Below are positions 28,201-33,755 of a DNA stretch of 41,475 nucleotides, piece by piece. A program made the translations under genes and the position numbers. The notes under the pieces were generated by a model. It saw nothing but the letters and a program-made list of their open reading frames with translations, did no database searches and was not told the origin of the DNA. Every line of letters starts with the position of its first letter. The first letter of the stretch is position 1. The stretch is from Clostridiales bacterium (GTDB lineage Bacteria; Bacillota; Clostridia; Oscillospirales; Acutalibacteraceae): the NCBI GenBank assembly GCA_012523185.1, contig JAAYIY010000060.1, forward strand, positions 1-41,475, read 5' to 3'.

Positions 28201-29508
28201 CGGGAGAACAAAGTTAAGAGTGCAGCGGTTGTAAGCGGTGGATGAAAGAAGGAACGGCTGGACATATGTTATTCCGCCGGGGCCCGTAAGGTATATGCGC
28301 ACATATCTGTTAATTTTGGACTCATACGCGTTGAGGTCAAACGTGACGACAGCGCCGTTTGTGCTGATGTTGTATGTTTCAATCACATTGCCGTCTGCGA
28401 CCATCTTGATTTTGTTTGCCTTTGTGCAGTTGATGATTATTTGGTCTTTGTCATCGTCCACAGTGATTTTGCTGATGTCCGGATAGTCGCCTGTGCCGCG
28501 GAATCCGTCGCCAAGCTCCTCCGGCTGCCTTGAAGCTTTAGAGCTGGCGAAAAAGGCTCCGGTTTGCATTGATGTTCTGACATTTTGCCATGTGTTCGAC
28601 GGCATAATGTAGAAGTTAGCGTTGTGTCCGCAGTCGCTGTATTCATGCGAGTCGTCTTCGCAAAATCCGTAAATATTTCTGCCGAGCGGCGCAAGCTTCA
28701 TCAATGTTTGGTCATAAAGATAGCGGTCATTTTTTGTGCGTCCGTCGGATGTGTTGACAAGCTCCATGCCCACGCAGGTGTTGTAGTCAAGGAAAAGCTG
28801 TTTGAAGTTGTTAATGAATGTTTCATCGTAAGCGGAGGCGGAGCTGCTGCCGCCAGACCATTCACCGACATGGTTAATGTGGCTTACGCCTTTGCCGCCG
28901 TCGGGCGCCGTCGCGTTTTGCACCCTTGCGCACGCACTGCTCGGCCAAGTGGAGCTCATGGCCATCTCGCCGTCGCCCGCGTCAACAAAAAAGCTGTTGA
29001 CGTGAACCTTTTGCGTGGACGCGCCGTTTTGTTCAATACCGAGGATGACATCAATCATCCCCCTGCCGCCCCTACCGTAGCCGGAGGTGATTTCGGCGTT
29101 TCGCGCGGCAGTGAGCGGAGAGGGGTTGCCGTGGACAAAAAACTGATAACCAAAAATAGTATGCCTGCCCTTGCTTATGGTCCATCCGTAGTTTACGGTG
29201 CCGTGGTCTGTGAGCGCAAGGCAGTCATAACCGAGCGAATAATATTTTTCGACCATTTGGTCTATGTCAACGTTGCCGTCGCTGACATGTGTGTGCGAGT
29301 GAGTGCAGGCCTTGTATTTTGTCCATGTGTCCCAGTTGACATTGGCGTAAGGGTTTGTGATTGTGTAATTCTTGTTCCCAATCACATCCCCCGTTATGTT
29401 GTTGTATGCGGCAAAGCTTGTAAAAGCAAGGCTGAATGTTTGGCAAAGCAACACCGCCGCAACCACCAATGAAAAAACAGTCCTTAATAAAGGTTTCTTT
29501 GAGCCCAA
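19276..29508 (-). CDS. Giant secreted PHP-domain protein with about 30 InlB B-type repeats
   Basis: A 3,410-residue protein. Residues 1-34 are a signal peptide (hydrophobic VFSLVVAAVLLCQTFSLAF, likely cleavage after SFA). Residues about 66-330 form a PHP-type domain: HSH (H70, H72), LALTDHG (D101, H102), GIEQN (E159), H169, SHINH (H210, H213) and EDDSH (D286, H288). Residues 330-1000 hold beta-rich modules and a helical FIVAR-like segment around 865-915. From about 1000 to 3055 come 29 InlB B/Listeria-Bacteroides type repeats of about 70 residues, then degenerate units and a C-terminal beta domain. No LPXTG, dockerin, SLH or transmembrane anchor is seen at the end (SLTTPPVAP). The start is a TTG with a GGAGG site 8 bp upstream. 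It is monocistronic with its own promoter and terminator. Substrate and partner are unknown; an adhesin or extracellular phosphatase role is a guess. Confidence 0.9.
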   Translation of the reverse strand: MGSKKPLLRTVFSLVVAAVLLCQTFSLAFTSFAAYNNITGDVIGNKNYTITNPYANVNWDTWTKYKACTHSHTHVSDGNVDIDQMVEKYYSLGYDCLALTDHGTVNYGWTISKGRHTIFGYQFFVHGNPSPLTAARNAEITSGYGRGGRGMIDVILGIEQNGASTQKVHVNSFFVDAGDGEMAMSSTWPSSACARVQNATAPDGGKGVSHINHVGEWSGGSSSASAYDETFINNFKQLFLDYNTCVGMELVNTSDGRTKNDRYLYDQTLMKLAPLGRNIYGFCEDDSHEYSDCGHNANFYIMPSNTWQNVRTSMQTGAFFASSKASRQPEELGDGFRGTGDYPDISKITVDDDKDQIIINCTKANKIKMVADGNVIETYNISTNGAVVTFDLNAYESKINRYVRIYLTGPGGITYVQPFLLSSTAYNRCTLNFVLPSTVTTFVLKDASNAVMTPINSVYYYQLPAGTYYYTATRFGFEDAVNVPVTISASDITNGRKIKIDVVLEEDTSVSYTYFYVPETIYLNPSNMKSFQYYVDRVNENNGALNSNGAKTTGNIYFYRADATNITISADVISGGSLSSINFSPNSASGNTISGAVSSGTMTDALASGSSAVIKWTASFNVGSAVLYAYNYTYVYAPLYGTSSAAAAGGYAETTKNVSGWAHSTMSVTGTVWLAGIHSVSGGSYAYKYAPFGGTAFENASGEGNIRTTGAGMETVSDKSSGGSKSVSVTGGKGKLTVDKSRYTNFKQIPQLCIGLDVNNATQCTGKSADSQTNYLDFGDNTIYSQSIDALNDYSGTRLFTSDNANSSKSINAAINTNVSTVSIVGRVVGAKESRTDSVTGTVKLELTFVDKTALRIAYNNEILMNKQRLLFTNTAAFDTYDLAMKNAAVVLGNPRATQTEINTAASQIGSTSSVITPRTSTATIKHVYASTDVTFLTETKGYELGDMISVQAHDFTGCDYANSFKRFSEVAQTGQGTVSSDEVFADSDNMSWIFYYNAHIYNVTYETVGGTFNPLGASMTATYGLEYTLPSSSPVKTGYTFVNWMLDHNGNHYNPGDTLPCDFTLDICFVAQWNAKNYTVSYNLNGGDPVSLIGHSGNTIEYEGTYALPINIPTRTGHNFVGWKLNNHSTIFSGGMSLTWHYDENGTFYAQWSPISYKITFSGGSGATGSVGSITAVYGASYVLPSYGGFSKTGSIQTGWLINGETYSAGSSVSNLTAIDNDIVPAVAIWNYSTYTVSFNTNVAGLTCNPKTVTYNSAYGTLPSPARTGYNFLGWYYFGTQITSSSIVSAATNHTLSASWSAKSYTLSYTTGVAGLTYQSKTIIFDSSYGTLPSPTRAGYTFVGWYLGDSKITSSTLVSTASNHALTARWSALTYSVSFNSNGGSSAASKNVVFGSAYGALPVPERSGHWFTGWTLDGNPVTSETIVATSSNHTLTASWSPYVYVTVSFDSDGGSPCESVSVLYGSVYGTLPVPTKSGYVFAGWYSGATRVTKTTSVLFNTNHQLKARWASDTYTVTFSTGVSGQTLDPIAVVFAEPYGALPAASRTGYKFNGWKYGGGFITSESIVNVSSDHQLSADWTPNAYTVTFNSDGGSLCDSKAVTFDSAYGTLPSPTKTGYIFSGWYLSEALITSSTTVSRAANHTLKASWSSETYTVTFNAAGGSAASSITVNHGQAYGTLPTTTRTGYSFRGWLYGSSFINSTTIVTATSAHELTAVWNSNQYTISFNSNGGSAVDSITVFFGGTYGEMPVPTLVGSNFAGWYLNSALITESTVVTKAQDHTLTAAWQAAQSYIVSFDSNGGTAVSNITVTNGFPFGSLSTPIKDGYTFSGWYMNDNTTLITSSTIADLSGNIKLYAHWAANANTISFNTNGGTPCSDILVNSDSAYGTLPVTSKTGYEFCGWFYDNDTTIYGDTTIMINAAHTLFAKWSALTYTVSFDSEGGSSHSDITVTFAGSYGALPTPVKAGCAFLGWYYNDNLITPSSTVQKASNHTLTASWTTAQTYEVYFDSNGGEEVGYSKTVASGATLGTLPVPIRTGYDFDSWTYPNISTLVNSSTIFDYGEDITLRARWTKSIYTVTLDSDGGSECAPFTVQYNMTYMLLPETNPTRTGYSFDGWYLNGTQITSSTLCYQTSNHTIKAKWTVNTYTVSFNSASGSEAASKSVTYSEAYGTLPSTSRYGHEFLGWYLNDTLITPESIALTASNHELTARWKSLYFSVSFNTGVTGYSLDPISVLTGAAYGQLPTPTRTGYTFDCWFYNGEYISSDTIVAASSAHTLSALWIAKEYTVSFDTKVSGISCDSIDVIYDSLYGALPSPERNGYSFIGWFLGIDGINSTTIVKTAANHSLSAVWAANSYNVSFQTGVAGLSFNDIEATFNQEYGALPAPARAGYTFDGWYYLGEKVLADDLMLVASDHTLSASWSANLYTISFVTNADGLSCTPVNVTYGSTYANLPNPDRKGYDFAGWYNASNAIVKSTDTVSVASNQTFTAHWSAHSFNVSFSTGVDGLIFDSIGVIFDSPYGVLPSPSRTGYSFGGWYNDGAKVTSESIVSTDGAHTLHAQWSAKQYTVSFNTGVEGLICDPINVTFASQYTGLTTPVRTGYIFDGWYLNSDIVTPSSVVMTAGNHTLTAKWTAAVYTVSFTTGVDGLSCDSIQVTFGLEYGSLPTISRIGYSFDGWKHGTSFVAAGDLVNVPNNHSLTAVWSAKVLTLSFITGDSSVVCENKTVSYDSAYGQLPDPERTGYIFDGWFSGQTRITSETVVTATINHTLTAHWSARQYTVSFKSDGGSSAQDISVTFGQQYGDLPNPVKTGHIFTGWHLDETTIINAFSTVSTASDHELTAGWAPLVYQVSFITGTSSLSFNSITVTYHQAYGALPSPDRAGYIFNGWKYGGDTITSDIQVTAVEPHSLTASWTARQYSVSFNADGGSSASGITCTFDTKYGELPTTTRPGYNFMGWYINNALITKDSIVETAQNHTLKAVWDCASYTVSFNTTVSEITCADKSVTFNSAYGTLPSPERTGHTLDGWFTSGEDKITAETVVTATQNHTLTAKWSINKYSISWVIDGVEAASSEFEFGATITSPPIPEREGFIAYWDSSVLPTKMPASSLTVCAIYDAIACDISLSTSIGGSLLAYVGQNLAAPQAGSLKINYGTTVSIKPICQKGYELNQIYVTHADNTREYLNGFYTFIVSEQTRFTAIFVESDSRNLISVFDGTANGKCALRVDMFSGVTAIADKPEDGKKFSHWVDENGSIVSYSEVYSFVSASDLELHAVYADLEDAIVQVPSIITNSASQNHITVVNGAYSLSYSGSILIPEGYEIVEFGLLLTNQADGVTSENFIIGGSINGVGVQKLVGSTITETGQIKMSVNRVAPDSVRTGRFYLTYTDGDGNTFTLYSESWASLTTPPVAP
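20345..26508 (-). repeat. About 29 tandem InlB B-type repeat units (about 210 bp each)
   Basis: The encoded unit has the pattern YTVSFN..GG/TGV..., then a Y-G-x-LP-x-P-x-R/K-TGY-x-F-x-GW-Y core, an ITSSTIV strand and an NHTLTA-x-W end. Two flavours alternate: one with NSNGGS (for example units 6, 9-14, 26, 28) and one with TGVxGLxCDPI (units 4, 5, 8, 18-25, 27). At DNA level the units are well diverged, so the array is old rather than a recent slippage product. Such repeats form small beta-grasp-like modules used as stalks or binding units on bacterial surfaces. Confidence 0.85.
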
Positions 29509-29547
29509 AACCCAAACCTCCTTTTATGTTATAAAAATACCAATAAC

Positions 29548-29576
29548 ATTATATCATCAAAACTTTAGGTTATCAA
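29548..29576 (-). promoter_or_regulatory. Sigma-A promoter of the giant-protein gene
   Basis: On the minus strand, TTGATA (29571-29576) and a perfect TATAAT (29548-29553) are spaced by 17 bp, about 40 bp before the TTG start. This near-consensus promoter suggests good constitutive expression of a very large product. Confidence 0.75.
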
Positions 29577-29629
29577 TAGCTTTTCAATGTTTTTGTAATA
29601 AAATGTTATTAATTTTCTTACACTTTGTA

Positions 29630-29685
29630 CACAAATAAAAACGCGCCGATTATGAGCCTTTTAAGCTGCATAACCGACGCGCGAA
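29630..29685 (-). terminator. Rho-independent terminator after the aminotransferase
   Basis: On the minus strand, a long stem (GCGCGTCGGTTATG with CATAATCGGCGCG, plus inner AGC/GCT pairing) is followed by TTTTTATTTG. It lies 10 bp after the aminotransferase stop codon and ends the five-gene run from the HlyD-like gene. Confidence 0.8.
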
Positions 29686-29694
29686 AAGTCCTGT

Positions 29695-30891
29695 TTAAGG
29701 AATGTAAGACAACGCGAAATCTCCAAGCCTTTTGATGCCCTCCTCAAGCCTTTCGTCGGAGGGCGCGGTGAAGTTAATCCTGAAATAGTCGCAAGGGTCA
29801 TTTTCATCAACCATGAACGCGGAGCCGGGAACGATCGCGACACCATGCTCCCTGACAGCCAAAGAGCAAAATTCAAGCATATCGACATTTTTCGGGAGGC
29901 GGCACCAGATAAATAAACCGCCTTCGACAGAGCTGTATGTTATCCCGCTCGGCACCACATATTTGTCAAGCAGTTTTTCGGCTGATTCCGCCTTTTTTCC
30001 ATATAAATGCCTTAATCTCAAAAGCTTTTCATCGAAGCCGCACTTTGTCAAAAACTCATGGCAAATCATTTGGGCGAGGATGTTGCTGTGAACATCCTCT
30101 CCCTGCTTTGCCACCACCATTTTTTTTGCAATCTCAAACGGCGCGATAGTGTAGCCGACACGAAGACCGGGGGCAATGACCTTTGAAAAGGTTCCGGCAT
30201 AAATTACTCTGCCGTCATCGTCAAATGACTTGATATTTTGGATGCTTTCACCCTTGTATCTTAAATCGCCGTATGGATTATCTTCAATAATCATCACATC
30301 GTGCTTGCGTGCAAGCTCATAAAGCGCCTTTCGCTTTTCAAGCGACATGGTAACTCCGGACGGGTTTTGAAAGTTGGGAATTGTGTAAATAATTCTGACG
30401 TTCGGCGTCTTGTCAAGGGCGGATTCAAGCTCTTTTATGTTTATCCCGTCATTCTCAATGCCGACGCCCTTTAACTTTGTGCCAATGCTTCTGAAGCTGT
30501 TCAGTGAGCCGACAAAGCTTGGGTTTTCGCATATGATATAGTCGCCCTCATTACAAAGAATCTTTGCCGAAATTTCCATAATCTGCTGCGCGCCCGACAT
30601 AATCAGTATGTCGTCAAAATCCCTGCCTGTCGCGTGGTTCTGTTTCATGTAGCCAAGCATATGCTCGCGAAGCGGGGTGTAACCTTCTGTCACGCTGTAT
30701 TGCAGGGCGTCTATAGGTCTGCTTTCAAAAATACTTTTACAAATGCTTGCTATTGCTTCCGACTCAAACGCGTCGGGAGACGGATTTCCCGCGGAAAGGG
30801 AAACAACACGCGGATCGGAGGCATATTTAAAAATCTCCCTGATAGCGCTCGGCTTTATATTTTCTATTCTTTTTGAAAATCTGTATTCCAT
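29695..30891 (-). CDS. PLP-dependent aminotransferase (2-aminoadipate/MocR-like class I)
   Basis: A 398-residue fold-type I aminotransferase. Visible features: ASDPRVVSLSAGNPSPDAFE at the N-terminus, an SGAQQIMEISAKIL cofactor-site motif, YTIPNFQNPSGVTM, EDNPYGDLRY, the Schiff-base lysine in YAGTFSKVIAPGLRVGY and the substrate-binding arginine in FRINFTAPSD near the end. This subgroup includes 2-aminoadipate and broad aromatic/branched-chain aminotransferases. There is no fused GntR domain, so it is an enzyme and not a MocR regulator. The ATG at 30891 with an AGGGGG site is preferred to the frame start at 30915. Aromatic transamination could feed the ior pathway, but that is speculation. Confidence 0.85.
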   Translation of the reverse strand: MEYRFSKRIENIKPSAIREIFKYASDPRVVSLSAGNPSPDAFESEAIASICKSIFESRPIDALQYSVTEGYTPLREHMLGYMKQNHATGRDFDDILIMSGAQQIMEISAKILCNEGDYIICENPSFVGSLNSFRSIGTKLKGVGIENDGINIKELESALDKTPNVRIIYTIPNFQNPSGVTMSLEKRKALYELARKHDVMIIEDNPYGDLRYKGESIQNIKSFDDDGRVIYAGTFSKVIAPGLRVGYTIAPFEIAKKMVVAKQGEDVHSNILAQMICHEFLTKCGFDEKLLRLRHLYGKKAESAEKLLDKYVVPSGITYSSVEGGLFIWCRLPKNVDMLEFCSLAVREHGVAIVPGSAFMVDENDPCDYFRINFTAPSDERLEEGIKRLGDFALSYIP

Positions 30892-30930
30892 TTTCACAAT
30901 CCCCCTGAAAATCAATATTCAAGCTTTTAT

Positions 30931-31548
30931 TCAATGCTTTCCCGCACTTATTTTGCTTTCTGTACCCTTGATAAGCCGCTTAAGATTTTGTCTGTGCATA
31001 AAAATAATCAGCACGGCAAGTGCGGCGCCGAATATTGTCCGCTCAAGAACGGAACCGCCTCTGAAATAAGAAAACGCGGCTAAAACGACGGGCAGAAGCG
31101 CGGCGCTGACAAGAGAACCGAGAGAAATGAACCTTGTCGCCGCGGCGATGATAAGGAAAAGGCAGAGGAGTATGACAGCCGCGAGAGGCTCGACGGCAAG
31201 AATAACGCCCAAAGTCGTCGCGACTCCTTTTCCGCCCTTAAATTTGAAATACAAAGGAAAGATGTGACCTATAACTGTCAAAAACCCTGCCGCGAGAACG
31301 GCATAATAAAGGCTTTCATCATCCTTCGTCACCCAACGCGCAAGAAACACAACGAGCGCCCCCTTTGCCATATCGCCGACAAAAACAAGCGCCGCGGGGA
31401 GCTTGCCGAACTTCCTTAACATATTGGTGGCGCCTGCGTTTCCGCTGCCTGATTTTCGCACATCCTCCTTGAACAGAAACTTTGAAATGATGATGCCGAA
31501 ATTTATCCCGCCGATAAGATAAGCCGGCACCCAAACAAGACAATGCAT
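30931..31548 (-). CDS. plsY: Glycerol-3-phosphate acyltransferase PlsY
   Basis: A 205-residue membrane enzyme that acylates glycerol-3-phosphate from acyl-phosphate in the first step of phospholipid synthesis. Conserved PlsY motifs are present: SGNAGATNMLR (motif 1), KFKGGKGVATTLGV (motif 2, phosphate site) and a later, less distinct glutamate/histidine region. About five hydrophobic helices are visible. The ATG follows a GGGGTGGAG site. It lies 19 bp after the preceding gene, inside a run with an acyltransferase-fold gene and a transporter pair. Confidence 0.92.
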   Translation of the reverse strand: MHCLVWVPAYLIGGINFGIIISKFLFKEDVRKSGSGNAGATNMLRKFGKLPAALVFVGDMAKGALVVFLARWVTKDDESLYYAVLAAGFLTVIGHIFPLYFKFKGGKGVATTLGVILAVEPLAAVILLCLFLIIAAATRFISLGSLVSAALLPVVLAAFSYFRGGSVLERTIFGAALAVLIIFMHRQNLKRLIKGTESKISAGKH

Positions 31549-31567
31549 TTACTCCACCCCAAACAAT

Positions 31568-32479
31568 TTACTTGTTAATGATTTTCTCACCGTCAAAGAC
31601 GGCGACTCCAAACCCCGAGCCTGTTTTTTGACCGCCCAGTAATCTGTCACGGTATGCCTTTTGTAGGGAAGTGCCGTGCGGAAGCTGCTCCGGCGGCAAA
31701 TCCGCGAACCTCCCGAAAATCCGCCACGCGTCGCCAAAATCGTTGTCATGGGACTCAATTATATCAAAGCAATCCATAAACTTCAAAATATTTGAAGAAC
31801 TCGGCAAAAAGTCATAATGCTCTTTATATAAAAGCCATGAGCCGCAGACAAAAACGATATGCTCTTTGTCAAGCTTTTGCTTAAAAAAGCCATAAGCTCT
31901 CCTGAACGAATCATAAACGCTGTCAATCGTCAGTGGACCGAGCGAAGGGATGTGTATGTTGTAAACAAGGTCGTCCGAATCAACGACAACGCCGTTTTTT
32001 TCGTATGTTTCCCTGCCGAATGTGCGCGGCTCATATTGCAGGCGGCCGAGAGCAAAACGGTCTACCTCAAAAAAGCCTGTAAACCACGAAGCGACAAAAC
32101 TCCCCCAAACACCGTGGACTTCCTTGCATTCAATGAGCTTAGCGCCAAGGTCGCGCATGCTGTCCAGATAAATTTCCACGGGGATGTTTTGTTTTTCATA
32201 TTCCTCGCGCAAATCCTTGGCAAGATACATAAAAAACAAAAGATGCATTGTATATTCGTGTATGCCCGCCTGCGCGGAAAGCTCCGAAAGCGCCCCAAGC
32301 ATCTCTTTTTTGTTCTCAAAGCGTTTTTCTTTGTGACGAATAAAGATGTCGTCAAGCTTTTCGGAAAAAATCTTGCTGTTAAAAAGACACCTGTCGGCGT
32401 CAATGAACACACTCCATGATTCGACGGGAAAGCCTGCCTTAACCATCAGTTCTTTGAGATGTCCGCTGTAATCAATCAT
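31568..32479 (-). CDS. Acyltransferase domain-containing protein (NAT_N / GNAT_C type)
   Basis: A 303-residue cytosolic protein that I recognise as the two-part acyltransferase-like family of Clostridia, with an N-terminal helical domain (about 1-125) and a GNAT-like C-terminal domain (about 130-290). The second domain shows FALGRLQYEPRTF, YNIHIPSLGPLTIDSVYDSF, and FVCGSWLLYKEHYDFLP. The function is not established. Its place between a MacB-like permease and plsY with 19-bp gaps suggests co-expression with membrane or lipid functions. The ATG has a TTGGAGG site. Confidence 0.7.
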   Translation of the reverse strand: MIDYSGHLKELMVKAGFPVESWSVFIDADRCLFNSKIFSEKLDDIFIRHKEKRFENKKEMLGALSELSAQAGIHEYTMHLLFFMYLAKDLREEYEKQNIPVEIYLDSMRDLGAKLIECKEVHGVWGSFVASWFTGFFEVDRFALGRLQYEPRTFGRETYEKNGVVVDSDDLVYNIHIPSLGPLTIDSVYDSFRRAYGFFKQKLDKEHIVFVCGSWLLYKEHYDFLPSSSNILKFMDCFDIIESHDNDFGDAWRIFGRFADLPPEQLPHGTSLQKAYRDRLLGGQKTGSGFGVAVFDGEKIINK

Positions 32480-32498
32480 CTTCTGTCCTCCAAAACTG

Positions 32499-33734
32499 TC
32501 AATCTCTCCTCAAAGCTTCAATGGGAAGCATCTCGGCGGCGCGTTTTGCCGGGTATATTCCGAAAAAGATACCAATTGCGCTTGAAAACCCGACAGCTAT
32601 GGCTATTGTCATAAATTTGACCTCAATGGGAATTTTCATATACGCCGAAACGGCGGCAGCACCCGCGATTCCGAGAAAAAGCCCTATCAAACCGCCTATG
32701 AGGCAAAGGATAACCGATTCGGTAAGGAATTGAATAAGAATGATTGATGTTTTTGCTCCGAGCGCTTTGCGGATTCCTATCTCCCTTGTCCTTTCCGTCA
32801 CTGACACGAGCATTATGTTCATAACGCCTATGCCGCCGACGACAAGTGATATGCCGCTCACTCCGGCAATAAATGTCGTCAGAATTTTTATTACGGAGTC
32901 GAGCAAATCAATAAAAGTCGCCATATTAGTGACAGTATAAGCTCCGCTCCCGTAATTGCCGTGGCGCGCGTAAAGCAAATTTTGAACCATGTTGCCGACT
33001 GTTTCAAGCATACTGTCCTCCGCGGCCATGATATAGATGGCGTCATAGTAACCGTCGCTGCCCATGAGCGGGTCAAGGACAGTCGTGGGCATTATAACGG
33101 CGGAACCCGCCGAAGCCTGGTCGCCGCCAAAGGATGTCATCATGCTCGAAAAGTCGGCCGACTCCCCTGTCATGCTCATGTCGCTGACACCGATTACACG
33201 GAGTGTTTCTGTTTTGCCGTTGAGCGTAAAATCAACAGTTTCACCGACACAGTTTTCATAGCCGAAAAGCGACTCGGAACCGATTGAAGGGATGATGCAA
33301 ACTCTGCTGCCCGCCATATATTCTTCATTCGTGAAAAACCGCCCGTGTAAAATGTTGACGTTCATAATGTGCTTAAAGTCAGCCGTTCCGGCAAGACCCA
33401 GCGCGATTCCGGTGACGCGTTCTGACGAACAGCTACCGATAGCGAAAACTGTCGGCGACACATAGGACACCTCATCAAGCTGCTTTATTGCCTGGATATC
33501 GTCTCTGCTTATATATTCGCTTGTCGAAGCGCCGGTGTTGACCATTATGCTGACAGTGCTGGAGCCCATATCCTCAATCATTGATATTATGTAATCGCGG
33601 CCGCCGTTGCCGACTGCGATAATGGCAATAACAGACGACACGCCTATGATTATCCCCAGCATCGTCAGAAGGGACCGCATAAGGTTTGTGCGTATGCTGA
33701 AAATCGCGATTCTGATATTTTCACTCAGATGCAC
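32499..33734 (-). CDS. MacB-like ABC transporter permease
   Basis: A 411-residue protein with the MacB/FtsX layout: an N-terminal transmembrane helix in SLLTMLGIIIGVSSVIAIIA, a large extracytoplasmic MacB_PCD domain (about 45-240), and three C-terminal helices within the FtsX domain (GVSGISLVVGGIGVMNIMLV, RTREIGIRKALGAK, and a last segment near FSSAIGIFFGIYPAKRAAE). Such permeases work with an ATPase and an adaptor to export peptides, antibiotics or lipoproteins. The upstream gene encodes the adaptor, 21 bp away, but no ATPase gene is found in the window. The start is a GTG with a GGGAGGG site. Confidence 0.9.
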   Translation of the reverse strand: MHLSENIRIAIFSIRTNLMRSLLTMLGIIIGVSSVIAIIAVGNGGRDYIISMIEDMGSSTVSIMVNTGASTSEYISRDDIQAIKQLDEVSYVSPTVFAIGSCSSERVTGIALGLAGTADFKHIMNVNILHGRFFTNEEYMAGSRVCIIPSIGSESLFGYENCVGETVDFTLNGKTETLRVIGVSDMSMTGESADFSSMMTSFGGDQASAGSAVIMPTTVLDPLMGSDGYYDAIYIMAAEDSMLETVGNMVQNLLYARHGNYGSGAYTVTNMATFIDLLDSVIKILTTFIAGVSGISLVVGGIGVMNIMLVSVTERTREIGIRKALGAKTSIILIQFLTESVILCLIGGLIGLFLGIAGAAAVSAYMKIPIEVKFMTIAIAVGFSSAIGIFFGIYPAKRAAEMLPIEALRRD

Positions 33735-33755
33735 TTTTTTCCCTCCCTTTGAAAA

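Noticed and set aside
28585-29472. Forward open frame of 295 codons opposite the giant gene
   Set aside because: It is a shadow of the giant gene's N-terminal coding region, which has a signal peptide, PHP motifs, promoter and ribosome site on the other strand.
29695-30891. MocR-type transcription regulator
   Set aside because: The aminotransferase resembles the MocR C-terminal half, but no GntR winged-helix domain is encoded in front of it.
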